A DNA stretch of 64,000 bases from Nocardia anaemiae NBRC 100462. GTDB taxonomy: Bacteria; Actinomycetota; Actinomycetes; Mycobacteriales; Mycobacteriaceae. Location: assembly GCF_001612725.1 (NCBI RefSeq), contig NZ_BDAZ01000058.1, positions 1 through 64,000 of the forward strand. The letters are read 5' to 3'. The notes below the pieces were generated by a model. That model searched no databases, was not told the DNA's origin, and saw only the letters and a program-made list of their open reading frames with translations. The translations under genes and the position numbers were made by a program. The number at the start of each line of letters is the position of its first letter. Position 1 is the first letter of the stretch. Shown here piece by piece: positions 23,326-32,073 of this stretch.

Positions 23326-24959
23326 TCCGGCCCCATGTGCGGATACCGGTGATCATCCGGCGGCACGAAGGTCTCCTTGATCGTGCGCGGCGCGACCCAG
23401 CGCAGCAGATTCAGCGGCGAGCCCGCCTTGTCATCGGTGCCCGAGGCGCGCGCACCGCCGAAGGGCTGCTGACCGACGACAGCGCCGGTCGGCTTGTCAT
23501 TGATATAGAAATTGCCCGCGGCGAACCGCAGTGCCGCCGAGGCCTGCTCGACGGCCTTTCGGTCCTGGGCGAAGATCGCACCGGTCAATGCGTAGGGTGC
23601 CGCCGACTCCACCTCGGCCAATATCGCCGCGTAGGAGCCGGGTTCGGCATCGTCATAGACGTGCACCGCGAGAATCGGACCGAAATACTCGGTGGTGAAG
23701 GCATCGTCGCGCGGATCGTCCACCACCAGCACCGTGGGCCGGACGAACCAGCCCTCGCTGTCGTCGTATCGCCCGCCCGCCGGAATGGCGATGCCCGCCG
23801 ACCTGGCGCGTTCGATGGCGGCCACATTCTTGTCGTAGGCGCGCCGATCGATCAGTGCCCCACCGAAATTCGTCAGATCGGCGACATCGCCGTAGCTGAG
23901 TTCGCGGGTCAGCTGTAGGAAGTCGTCACCGATCGTGCGCCAAACCGAGCGTGCGATATAGGCGCGCGAAGCCGCCGAACATTTCTGGCCCTGATATTCG
24001 TAGGCACCACGAATCAGCGCGGTACGCAACGCATCCGGATCGGCGGACGGGTGCGCGACGATGAAGTCCTTACCGCCGGTCTCGCCGACCAAGCGTGGAT
24101 AGCCTCGGTAGCGGCCGATATTCGCGCCGACCTGAGACCACAGGGACTGAAATGTCTTGGTGGAACCGGTGAAATGAATACCGGCCAGCCGTGGATCGAC
24201 GAGTGCGACCTCCGATAGTTCGACACCGTCGCCGGTCACCATATTGATCACGCCCGGCGGCAATCCGGCCGCCTCCAGCAGCCGCATCGTGTAGAAGGCG
24301 GCGAGCGTCTGCGTCGGTGCGGGCTTCCACACCACGGTGTTGCCCATCAACGCGGGCGCGGTCGGCAGATTGCCCGCGATGGCGGTGAAGTTGAACGGTG
24401 TGATCGCGTAGACGAACCCCTCCAGCGGGCGGTAGTCCATCTGGTTCCACACTCCGGCGCTGGACTGCGGCTGCTGCTGCAGAATCTGGTGCGCGAAGGC
24501 CACATTGAACCGCCAGAAGTCGACCAATTCGCACGGCGCATCGATTTCGGCCTGCTGGACCGTCTTGGATTGACCGAGCATGGTCGCGGCGGCGACCGTT
24601 TCCCGCCACCGCCCGGCCAACAGATCCGCCGCGCGCAGGAAGACGGCGGCCCGCTCGTCGAAGGACGTGTTGCGCCAGCCGGGCGCCGCCGCGATCGCGG
24701 CCTCGATGGCGCCATGGGCTTCCGAATGCGTGGTGTCGGTGTAGGTGCCGAGCACATGCCGATGTCGGTGCGGGGCGACGATATCGTGCCGAGCCCCGAT
24801 GCCCGGCCGGTGTTTGCCACCGATGACCAGCGGAACGTCGACGGATTCGGCGGCGATCTCGGCGAGCTCGGTGATCAGCAGTTCCCGCTCAGGGCTGCCC
24901 GGCGCGTAGGAATGCACCGGCTCGTTGCTGGGGATAGGGACTACCGTGACAGCGTCCAT
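23322..24959 (-). CDS. pruA: L-glutamate gamma-semialdehyde (P5C) dehydrogenase
   Basis: 545 residues of the aldehyde dehydrogenase superfamily. NAD-binding and catalytic segments: FVYAITPFNFTAIAGNLPTA, GNTVVWKPAPTQTLAAF, the general base region LVGETGGKDFIVAH and the catalytic cysteine in EYQGQKCSAASRAYIA; near the end is PFGGARASGTDDKAG. It converts glutamate semialdehyde to glutamate, the second step of proline degradation, and forms an operon with the proline dehydrogenase gene downstream. The upstream gene dapC ends 53 bases away and is probably separately transcribed. Confidence 0.95.
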   Translation of the reverse strand: MDAVTVVPIPSNEPVHSYAPGSPERELLITELAEIAAESVDVPLVIGGKHRPGIGARHDIVAPHRHRHVLGTYTDTTHSEAHGAIEAAIAAAPGWRNTSFDERAAVFLRAADLLAGRWRETVAAATMLGQSKTVQQAEIDAPCELVDFWRFNVAFAHQILQQQPQSSAGVWNQMDYRPLEGFVYAITPFNFTAIAGNLPTAPALMGNTVVWKPAPTQTLAAFYTMRLLEAAGLPPGVINMVTGDGVELSEVALVDPRLAGIHFTGSTKTFQSLWSQVGANIGRYRGYPRLVGETGGKDFIVAHPSADPDALRTALIRGAYEYQGQKCSAASRAYIARSVWRTIGDDFLQLTRELSYGDVADLTNFGGALIDRRAYDKNVAAIERARSAGIAIPAGGRYDDSEGWFVRPTVLVVDDPRDDAFTTEYFGPILAVHVYDDAEPGSYAAILAEVESAAPYALTGAIFAQDRKAVEQASAALRFAAGNFYINDKPTGAVVGQQPFGGARASGTDDKAGSPLNLLRWVAPRTIKETFVPPDDHRYPHMGPE

Positions 24960-25011
24960 ACCCCCAAGGCTAACGCCGTTACCGGGTGATCGGGCACGAC
25001 CTCGGGACGTG

Positions 25012-26124
25012 TCAGCTCAGGCGTTTCGCCGCGGCCTCGATGCGTTCGTCGGAGGCGGTCAGCGCGATGCGCACGTACTGCCCCGCGCCCGGTCCGTAGA
25101 AGTCGCCCGGCGCGGCGAGGATGCCGCGCTCGGCCAGCCAGTCCAGGGTGGTGCGGCACGGCTCGCCCCTGGTGGACCACAGATACAGGCCCGCCTCGGA
25201 GTGATCGATGCGGAAACCGGCGTCCTGCAAGGCCTTTCGCAGCACCTCGCGACGCGCACGGTAGCGCTCACGTTGCACTTGCTCGTGCGCGTCGTCACCG
25301 AGAGCGGCGGTCATGGCCGCCTGGATCGGGAACGGCACCATCATGCCGGAGTGCTTGCGCACCTCGAGCAGTTCGGCGACGAGTTCGGCATCGCCCGCCA
25401 CGAAACCGGCGCGGTAGCTGGCCAGATTGGAGGTCTTCGACAGCGAATGCACGGCGAGCAGGCCGGTGTGGTCGCCGTCGCATACCTCGGGATCGAGGAT
25501 GGAGACGGCTCGCCCCTCCCAGGCCAGACCGAGGTAGCACTCGTCGGAGGCCACGATCGCGCCGCGCTCACGCGCGAACTGCACCACCTTGCGCAGGTGC
25601 TCGACACCGAGCACCTTCCCCGTCGGGTTCGACGGGGAGTTCACATAGATAAGGGCAGGCGATTGCGGACCCAACTGAGTCAGCCCGTCCGCTCGCGCCA
25701 CCTTGCTACCGGCCAGCAGCGCACCCACCTCATAGGTCGGGTAGGCGACCTCCGGGATGACGACCAGATCATCCGCACCGAGGCCGAGCAGCCGCGGCAG
25801 CCCGGCGATGAGTTCCTTGGTGCCGATCACCGGCAACACCGCGGCCGGGTCGAGTCCGGTGATCCCGTAGCGCCGCTCGAGTGCGTCGACCGCCGCGACT
25901 CGCAGTTCGGGCGTGCCGTGCGTGGTCGGATAACCCGGCACCTCGGCGACCGAACTCAATGCCGCCCGGATCAGCGGGTCCACCGGATCGACCGGGGTGC
26001 CGACCGAAAGGTCGACGATCCCGTCCGGATGCGCGGCGGCCGTGGCCTTCACCGCCGCAATGGTGTCCCAGGGAAAATCGGGCAGCAGAGCGCTGACCCG
26101 GCGACGCGGTGACACAGAACTCAC
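25012..26124 (-). CDS. dapC: Succinyldiaminopimelate aminotransferase
   Basis: 370 residues, class I/II PLP aminotransferase. It shows VDLSVGTPVDPVDPLI, YPTTHGTPELRVAAV, YVNSPSNPTGKVLGVEHLRK, VASDECYLGLAWEG, the PLP lysine in LLAVHSLSKTSNLASYRAGF and the C-terminal YVRIALTASDERI with the carboxylate-binding arginine. It transfers the amino group from glutamate to N-succinyl-2-amino-6-ketopimelate, between DapD and DapE. The start lies 14 bases from the ferredoxin stop, the fdxC-dapC pairing seen in mycobacteria. Confidence 0.94.
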   Translation of the reverse strand: MSSVSPRRRVSALLPDFPWDTIAAVKATAAAHPDGIVDLSVGTPVDPVDPLIRAALSSVAEVPGYPTTHGTPELRVAAVDALERRYGITGLDPAAVLPVIGTKELIAGLPRLLGLGADDLVVIPEVAYPTYEVGALLAGSKVARADGLTQLGPQSPALIYVNSPSNPTGKVLGVEHLRKVVQFARERGAIVASDECYLGLAWEGRAVSILDPEVCDGDHTGLLAVHSLSKTSNLASYRAGFVAGDAELVAELLEVRKHSGMMVPFPIQAAMTAALGDDAHEQVQRERYRARREVLRKALQDAGFRIDHSEAGLYLWSTRGEPCRTTLDWLAERGILAAPGDFYGPGAGQYVRIALTASDERIEAAAKRLS

Positions 26125-26138
26125 TCAGTACCTATTAC

Positions 26139-26462
26139 TTATTCGGTCGCCATCGGCGGCAGCTCTTTGATGAACGGCGGGTCGTAGTCCACCTTGCCGA
26201 CCTTCGTCGCACCGCCGGGCGAGCCCAGCTCGTCGAAGAAGTCGACATTGGCGTTCACGTATCCACTCCACTGGTCCGGGGTGTCGTCTTCGTAGAAGAT
26301 CGCCTCCACCGGGCACACCGGCTCACATGCACCACAGTCCACGCACTCGTCGGGATGGATGTACAGCATGCGACCACCCTCGTAGATGCAGTCCACGGGG
26401 CACTCTTCGATGCATGCCTTGTCCTTCACGTCAACGCACGGTTCAGCGATGATGTACGGCAC
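26139..26462 (-). CDS. fdxC: 7Fe ferredoxin FdxC
   Basis: 107 residues. The N-terminal cluster region is EPCVDVKDKACIEECPVDCI and the second is HPDECVDCGACEPVCPVEAI, giving the C-x7-C-x3-CP and C-x2-C-x2-C-x3-CP pattern of 3Fe-4S/4Fe-4S ferredoxins. The C-terminal extension of about 45 residues is typical of the mycobacterial FdxC type. It carries electrons for unknown partners and is cotranscribed with dapC. Confidence 0.95.
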   Translation of the reverse strand: MPYIIAEPCVDVKDKACIEECPVDCIYEGGRMLYIHPDECVDCGACEPVCPVEAIFYEDDTPDQWSGYVNANVDFFDELGSPGGATKVGKVDYDPPFIKELPPMATE

Positions 26463-26573
26463 TGCCGCTCTCCTAGTCTGTCCTCACGGGGATACTCCGC
26501 CCGGCGTCACACTATCCCGGCAACCCAGGTTACTCCCGGTCAGCCTGCCCTAACTAACTTCGTCCGATATCGA

Positions 26574-29177
26574 CTAACTCACCGTCAGTGGCAGCGCCGC
26601 GGAGATCTTCCGTGGTGGCACCCCGTAGGTGGTGGTGCGTTCGCGCACCGGACGGCCGATGCCCTCGGCGATCTCGGCGAGTTCCGCGACGGTCTTGGCG
26701 GAACCGTGTTGCGATCCGGCCATGCGGGAGATGGTCTCCTCCATCAAGGTACCTCCCAGATCGTTGGCGCCGCCGTTGAGCATCATGCGGGTGCCCGCTG
26801 TGCCGAGTTTCACCCAGCTGGTTTGGATGTTATCGATGCGGCCGTGCAACATGATCCGCGCGAGAGCGTGCGCCGCGCGGTTGTCCCGGATCGTCGGGCC
26901 CGGTCGCGCGGCACCGGCCAGGTACAGCGGTGCGCTCTGGTGCACGAACGGCAACAGCACGAATTCGGTGAAACCGCCTGTCTCGTCCTGGATTCCGCGC
27001 AGCACCCGCAGATGTCCGACCCAGTGCTTCGGATTGTCGACGTGGCCGTACATCATCGTGGAACTGGAACGCACGCCAACCTGATGTGCGGTGGTGATCA
27101 CCTCGACCCAGGCGGAGGTGGGCAGTTTGCCCTTGGTGAGCACCCAGCGCACCTCGTCGTCGAGGATTTCCGCGGCCGTACCGGGGATCGTGTCCAGCCC
27201 GGCTTCCTGCAGCGCGACCAGCCAGTCGCGGATGCTCTGGCCGCCACGCGAAGCGCCGTTGACGATCTCCATCGGGCTGAACGCGTGCACATGCATCGAC
27301 GGCACCCGCTGTTTGATCGCGCGCACCAGATCGGCGTAGCCGGTGACCGGGAGATCCGGATCGATACCGCCCTGCATGCAGATTTCGGTCGCGCCGTCGA
27401 CGTGCGCCTCCCAGGCGCGGCCGGCGACCTCGTCCATGCTCAGGGTGAAGGCATCGGCATCGCCCTTGCGCTGGGCGAATGCGCAGAAGCGGCAGCCGGT
27501 GTAGCAGATATTGGTGAAGTTGATATTCCGGTTCACCACATAGGTGACATCGTCGCCGTTGACGTCGCGGCGCAGTTGGTCGGCGAGTGCGGCCACCGCA
27601 TCCAGTGCCGGACCGTCGGCCGTTGCCAGCGCGAGGTATTCGGCGTCGGTGAGCCCGGCAGGATCGTTTTCAGCGGCACGCAACGCGGCGAGCACATCGG
27701 AATCGAGGCGCTCGGGCGCCGCGACGGCGAGGTCACGGGCCTGTTCGCGAATGGTGTCCCAGTCGCCGAAGGCACCAACGACATCCTGTCCGAGCGCGGA
27801 ATCGCTGCGGCTCTCGGTGTTTCGGCCCTCGGTGTCGATCGAGGTATTGAGGTCGATGCGGCCCGCGGACTCCCACGACTCGTCCGGTTCCTGCCAGGGC
27901 AGGCCGACCGGAATCGCATCCGGATTCGCCAGACCGGTTTTCGGATCGGTGAGCGCGGCGACGTGTGCGCCGATGCGCGGATCGACCCATGGGTTGCCCG
28001 CACGCACATATTTCGGGTGCGCCGAGGTGCGTTCGACGAGTTGGTACCCCGCGGCCTCGGTGATTTCGCGCAGCGTATCGAGGTTCGGCCAGGGCCGCTC
28101 CGGATTCACGTGGTCGGGCGTGACCGGCGAGACGCCGCCCCAGTCATCGATACCCGCATCGATCAGTGCCTGGCACTCCTCGTGCGACACCAGATTCGGC
28201 GGCGCCTGCACCGGAACGTCGGGGCCGAGCAGCAGTCGAGTGACCGCGATGGTGGCCCGGAACTCCTCTATACCGGCGTCGGGAACATCGCGCATGGCGG
28301 TGTCGTCCTTGGCGCGGAAGTTCTGGATGATCACTTCTTGGATATGGCCGAATGCCTTGTGCTGCTTGCGAATCGCCATGATCGACTCGGCGCGCTCGGT
28401 CAGCGTTTCGCCGATGCCGACCAGAATGCCGGTGGTGTAGGGCACCGAAAGCCGACCGGCGTCGGTAATGGCGCGCAGCCGCACCGCCGGATCCTTATCC
28501 GGACTTCCGTAGTGGCAGTTGCCCTTTTCGGTGAACAGCCGGGTGGCGGTGGTCTCGAGCATCATGCCCATGGACTGCGCCACCGGCTTGAGCCGCGAGA
28601 TCTCCGCCCAGCTCATGACACCCGGATTCAGATGCGGTAGCAGACCGGTCTCCTCGAGCACCATGATCGAGACGGCGCGCAGGTAGTCCAGCGTGGAATC
28701 GTAACCGCGTTCGTCGAGCCACTGCGCGGCCTCCGGCCAACGGTCCTCGGGCCGGTCACCGAGGGTGAACAGGGCCTCCTTGCAACCGAGTTCGGCGCCG
28801 CGACGCGCGATCTCCAGCACCTCGTCGGGCTCGAGGAACATGCCCTTGCCCTCGGCGCGCAACTTGCCCGGCACCGTGACGAAGGTGCAGTAGTGGCATT
28901 TGTCCCGGCAGAGTTTGGTCAGCGGGATGAAGACATTGCGCGAATAGCTGATGGTCTTCGGCCGACCCGCCGATTCCAGTCCGGCATCGCGCACCCGGGC
29001 GGCGCTGCGACACAGGTCGACGAGGTCGTCACCGCGTGCGTGCAGCAGTACTGCCGCCTCATCCACATTGAGTGTCACACCGTCGCGGGCCCGCCGCAGC
29101 GCGCGGCGCATTGCCGACGGCGTTGGCGGTGCGGGCGGGACGCTCGGGGTCGCTAGCTCGGTCACGCCCTCGATCAT
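26574..29177 (-). CDS. fbiC: FO synthase, CofG-CofH fusion
   Basis: 867 residues with two radical-SAM modules. The CofG half has CRDKCHYCTF (CxxxCxxC) near residue 90, and the CofH half has the second cluster in CYTGCRFCAF, past residue 550. Other landmarks are FLEPDEVLEIARRGAELGCK, GGVSPVTPDHVNPERPWPN and EICMQGGIDPDLPVTGYADL. The fused enzyme makes the deazaflavin FO from 5-amino-6-ribitylaminouracil and tyrosine, the chromophore of coenzyme F420. PPOX-type and possibly decayed LLM-type F420 enzymes occur in the same window. The single-protein form is typical of actinobacteria. Confidence 0.96.
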   Translation of the reverse strand: MIEGVTELATPSVPPAPPTPSAMRRALRRARDGVTLNVDEAAVLLHARGDDLVDLCRSAARVRDAGLESAGRPKTISYSRNVFIPLTKLCRDKCHYCTFVTVPGKLRAEGKGMFLEPDEVLEIARRGAELGCKEALFTLGDRPEDRWPEAAQWLDERGYDSTLDYLRAVSIMVLEETGLLPHLNPGVMSWAEISRLKPVAQSMGMMLETTATRLFTEKGNCHYGSPDKDPAVRLRAITDAGRLSVPYTTGILVGIGETLTERAESIMAIRKQHKAFGHIQEVIIQNFRAKDDTAMRDVPDAGIEEFRATIAVTRLLLGPDVPVQAPPNLVSHEECQALIDAGIDDWGGVSPVTPDHVNPERPWPNLDTLREITEAAGYQLVERTSAHPKYVRAGNPWVDPRIGAHVAALTDPKTGLANPDAIPVGLPWQEPDESWESAGRIDLNTSIDTEGRNTESRSDSALGQDVVGAFGDWDTIREQARDLAVAAPERLDSDVLAALRAAENDPAGLTDAEYLALATADGPALDAVAALADQLRRDVNGDDVTYVVNRNINFTNICYTGCRFCAFAQRKGDADAFTLSMDEVAGRAWEAHVDGATEICMQGGIDPDLPVTGYADLVRAIKQRVPSMHVHAFSPMEIVNGASRGGQSIRDWLVALQEAGLDTIPGTAAEILDDEVRWVLTKGKLPTSAWVEVITTAHQVGVRSSSTMMYGHVDNPKHWVGHLRVLRGIQDETGGFTEFVLLPFVHQSAPLYLAGAARPGPTIRDNRAAHALARIMLHGRIDNIQTSWVKLGTAGTRMMLNGGANDLGGTLMEETISRMAGSQHGSAKTVAELAEIAEGIGRPVRERTTTYGVPPRKISAALPLTVS

Positions 29178-29332
29178 GCGCTACACATCCTGGGCTGTCT
29201 CCCTCCAGTGCCTGTGAGGGGTGATAACTGTGGCGTTTCACGCAGTATTCCGCAGGGCCGTGGCGAATTATTCCCGCGCAGGTAGGCGGGTTGGGGCGGA
29301 GGACAGAGACGGCCACGCCGGGACGTGCAACC

Positions 29333-29839
29333 ATGGCAGGCATGTCGCAGCCGCGCACGATCATGGCCGATCCGGCCTGGCGCCCGAGCACCAAGGCCAA
29401 GCTGTTGTGGACGATTCAGGCCGCGATGGGGTGGCTGATTCCGGTCGTGGCGCTGATCGTCTGGACGCTGGTCGACGCAAAGCATCGTGGTGCCCAACTG
29501 CTGGTGTTCGCGGTAGCCATCTCGCTCGCGGCGGTGAGCATCGGGGTGATGCCGCTGTGGCGGTATGCGGTGCATCGGTGGGAGGTCACCGATGACGCGG
29601 TATACACCCGGGTCGGCTGGTTGACGGTGGAGAGCCGGGTGGCGCCCATCTCCCGCGTGCAGACCGTCGATACCGAGCGCGGACCACTGGAGCGATTGCT
29701 CGGACTGGCGACGGTGACCGTCACGACGGCGTCCTCGGCCGGTGCGGTGCGGATCTCCGAACTCGATCTGCCGGTCGCCGAACAGACCGTCACGCGGTTG
29801 ACCGAGATCGCCGCACTGCACCGCGGGGATGCGACGTGA
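29333..29839 (+). CDS. PH-domain membrane protein (bPH2/YdbS-like)
   Basis: 168 residues from the ATG at 29333 (another ATG at 29342 is equally possible). Two membrane helices come first (LLWTIQAAMGWLIPVVALIV and LLVFAVAISLAAVSIGVMPL), then a bacterial PH (YdbS) domain: RYAVHRWEVTDDAVYTRVGW, VAPISRVQTVDTERGPLERL and GLATVTVTTASSAGAVRISE. The stop overlaps the next start, making a two-gene operon with a larger PH-domain protein, the same pair as YdbS/YdbT of firmicutes. Function is not established; roles in envelope stress or bacteriocin tolerance are proposed for relatives. Confidence 0.88.
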   Translation: MAGMSQPRTIMADPAWRPSTKAKLLWTIQAAMGWLIPVVALIVWTLVDAKHRGAQLLVFAVAISLAAVSIGVMPLWRYAVHRWEVTDDAVYTRVGWLTVESRVAPISRVQTVDTERGPLERLLGLATVTVTTASSAGAVRISELDLPVAEQTVTRLTEIAALHRGDAT

Positions 29840-31377
29840 GTTCGTATCCAACCGAGACCGAGACCGAGATCGAGCCGCCGTGGTTGCGACTGGATAAGCG
29901 AATGTTGTTGGTACACCCAGTCAACGAGGTCGTGAAGTTCATCCCGGTGCTGATCGGGTCGGTGATCCTCGGCACCAATACCGGCAACCCGCTCTGGGGG
30001 CTCATCGCATTGGCGGCGATCGTCGGCTTCGCGGTGACCCGCTGGTTCACCACCACCTATCGGGTCGGGTCGACTCATGTCGAGTTGCGGACCGGGCTGA
30101 TTCAGCGCAAGAAACTGTCGGTACCGCGGTCACGGATCCGGTCGGTCGATATCGAGGCCGACCTGCTGCATCGGATACTCGGGCTCGCGGTGTTGGCGAT
30201 AGGGACCGGGCAGCACGCGGATTCGGGTGAGAAGTTCAAGCTCGACGCGTTGGATGCGGTTGTGGTGCCGCAGTTGCGGTCGGCGTTGCTCGCGCATACC
30301 GCTGCTTCACCGGAATCTCCTGCCGGACAACAGGTTCCGACCCTGCGGAAAGACCTGCCGGTGTCCGGAAACACCCGGGAGATCGGTCATTGGCAGGCGA
30401 GTTGGGTGCGTTACGCGCCGTTGTCGCTGACCGGTTTCGCGATCATCGCGCCCATTGTCGGTTTGGCATTTCAGTACGGGTTCGACCAGATCGTGTTCAG
30501 TTCGGACGCGGTGCACAATATCGAGGACGGTAGCGCGGTCCGCATCGCTGTCGCCATCGCACTGCTGGTCGTCGCGATCGTGGTGATTGTCAGCCTGGCG
30601 GCCTGTGCGCGTTATCTGACAACGTATTTCGGGCTACGGGTGCTCCATAACGACCGCACGCTGCACCTGCGCCACGGACTGTTCACGACCAGACAGATCA
30701 CCCTCGATCTGGCTCGCTTCCGCGGCGCGACCGTCAACGAGCCGCTGCTGCTGCGCATGGCCGGTGCCGCTGAACTCGAAGCCATCATGACCGGTCAGAG
30801 CCCGCGTCAGAAGATCCTGCCCCAGGCGCCGCGCGCCGCGATCGAACGCACCCTCGCGGAATTGCTCGCACCGCCGGGCGCCAGGCATCCCGATGAGGCG
30901 AGGGTGAGCACGGCACCGCTGGTCCAGCACGGCCCGATCGCGCGCCGCCGTCGGTACACCCGAGCGCTCGGTCCGATCGCAATCCTGGCGCTCCTGATGC
31001 TGATGAATTCCCTTGCCGGAGCGGAGTTTTCACCCTGGTGGTGGCTGCTGCCCACACTCACGGCCCTGATCGCCGCCGCACTGGCCGCCGACCGGTACCG
31101 CGGACTGGGCCACGCCGTCCTGCCCGCCACCGACAGCAGCCCGGCCTGGCTCATCACCCGCTCCGGCTCGCTCGACCGCGACCGCGACTGTCTCGAGGCC
31201 CCCGGCATTATCGGTTGGACTGTCCGCCAATCCTTTTGGCAGCGCCGCTCCAACATCGCCACCGTCGTCGCCGCAACCGCAGCCGGTAAGAAGCGCTACC
31301 TCGTCGTGGACATACCACTCGACCAGGCCTGGACCCTCATCGAAGCAGCCACCCCCGGCCGAACCGGCCGCCGCTGA
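29836..31377 (+). CDS. PH-domain membrane protein (YdbT-like, multiple bPH2 domains)
   Basis: 513 residues from a GTG overlapping the upstream stop (GTGA). The N-terminus has two membrane helices (FIPVLIGSVILGTN; ALAAIVGFAVTRWF), then RVGSTHVELRTGLIQRKKLS and VDIEADLLHRILGLAVLAIG. A second pair of helices near FAIIAPIVGLAFQYGF and ALLVVAIVVIVSLAACARYL precedes another PH module (LRHGLFTTRQITLDLARFRG). A third helical/PH-like unit occupies the end. Together with the preceding gene it should form a membrane complex exposing PH domains on the cytoplasmic face. Confidence 0.88.
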   Translation: MSSYPTETETEIEPPWLRLDKRMLLVHPVNEVVKFIPVLIGSVILGTNTGNPLWGLIALAAIVGFAVTRWFTTTYRVGSTHVELRTGLIQRKKLSVPRSRIRSVDIEADLLHRILGLAVLAIGTGQHADSGEKFKLDALDAVVVPQLRSALLAHTAASPESPAGQQVPTLRKDLPVSGNTREIGHWQASWVRYAPLSLTGFAIIAPIVGLAFQYGFDQIVFSSDAVHNIEDGSAVRIAVAIALLVVAIVVIVSLAACARYLTTYFGLRVLHNDRTLHLRHGLFTTRQITLDLARFRGATVNEPLLLRMAGAAELEAIMTGQSPRQKILPQAPRAAIERTLAELLAPPGARHPDEARVSTAPLVQHGPIARRRRYTRALGPIAILALLMLMNSLAGAEFSPWWWLLPTLTALIAAALAADRYRGLGHAVLPATDSSPAWLITRSGSLDRDRDCLEAPGIIGWTVRQSFWQRRSNIATVVAATAAGKKRYLVVDIPLDQAWTLIEAATPGRTGRR

Positions 31378-31436
31378 CAGCCCCCAGGAGCGCGCGCCAG
31401 TCCCCGGCCGGACCCCGATCGAGTTCACGCACACCC

Positions 31437-31480
31437 AATGAGTACCTCGCAAAGGCTATTGCTTGTGCGAGGTACCCATT
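31437..31480. terminator. Convergent hairpin terminator
   Basis: GTACCTCGCA (31442-31451) pairs with TGCGAGGTAC (31466-31475) and flanking AATG/CATT bases extend the stem. It lies between the convergent ends of the PH-domain operon and the minus-strand membrane protein gene, touching the latter's stop codon. Confidence 0.7.
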
Positions 31481-31898
31481 AGATATGCGGCGCGCGGCCT
31501 GCGTTGCTTTGGATGTAGATATAGAGCAGCGGCGGGACCAATCCGCAGAAAAGAAGCAGCAGGGTGCGCCAGTCGCTGCTCAGCATGATGTCGCCACCGG
31601 GGCCGGTTACCGAGCAGGTCAGGAATCCGAGGGTCCAGGCGGCGATAGGAAGCATCATCGCGCTGACGCGGTGGGTTATCGAGCGAACTCCCATCACCAG
31701 GAGCACATTGATTACACCAGCCAGCACCGCGGACACGGGGAAGGCCACAGTGTTGATGTAGGTGGGAAGGTAGAGGACCTCCAGGGCGAGGGTGATCAGG
31801 CCGTCCAGAATCAGGACGGCGATGATCACCGGGCCCAGCGGCAGGGTCTCATGGGCGCCGGAGGTGCGGTTCGGTGCCTTGTCGAAAGTGACCCTCAC
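31479..31898 (-). CDS. Four-helix integral membrane protein, Rv1171-like
   Basis: 139 residues from a GTG at 31898. At least four hydrophobic helices: LGPVIIAVLILDGLITLALE, VAFPVSAVLAGVINVLLVMG, MMLPIAAWTLGFLTCSV and LLLLFCGLVPPLLYIYI. A membrane protein gene of this kind lies near mshB and fbiC in mycobacteria (Rv1171), so the place is conserved even though the function is unknown. The start overlaps the stop of a tiny upstream gene by four bases (GTGA), implying coupled translation. Confidence 0.78.
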   Translation of the reverse strand: MRVTFDKAPNRTSGAHETLPLGPVIIAVLILDGLITLALEVLYLPTYINTVAFPVSAVLAGVINVLLVMGVRSITHRVSAMMLPIAAWTLGFLTCSVTGPGGDIMLSSDWRTLLLLFCGLVPPLLYIYIQSNAGRAPHI

Positions 31899-32053
31899 GC
31901 GACCGGTGGGAAACCGAGGAGGGTGAGCAGATGGCTCTGCATATCGACGAACGCGTACAGCACCGACATGTAGAGGTCGTGCTGTTGCTGCGCCCCAGGG
32001 CGCAGGCTGTCCACGAAGGCAGCGATGGCGTTCTGCAGATCCCAGTTGTACAT
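31895..32053 (-). CDS. 52-residue small protein coupled to the membrane protein
   Basis: The frame from the ATG at 32053 to the TGA at 31895 encodes 52 residues beginning MYNWDLQNAIAAFVDSLRPG, followed by QQQHDLYMSVLYAFVDMQSH and LLTLLGFPPVA. Its stop overlaps the GTG of the downstream membrane protein by four bases, which strongly suggests translation. It is amphipathic and helical-looking, with no signal peptide. No family is recognised. It may be a small partner of the membrane protein or a leader that couples its translation. Confidence 0.6.
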   Translation of the reverse strand: MYNWDLQNAIAAFVDSLRPGAQQQHDLYMSVLYAFVDMQSHLLTLLGFPPVA

Positions 32054-32073
32054 GCTCGGAGTCTAAGCCGAAA

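Noticed and set aside
26109..28640. An 843-codon plus-strand open frame
   Set aside because: Antisense shadow of fbiC and fdxC; fbiC has both radical-SAM clusters on the other strand.
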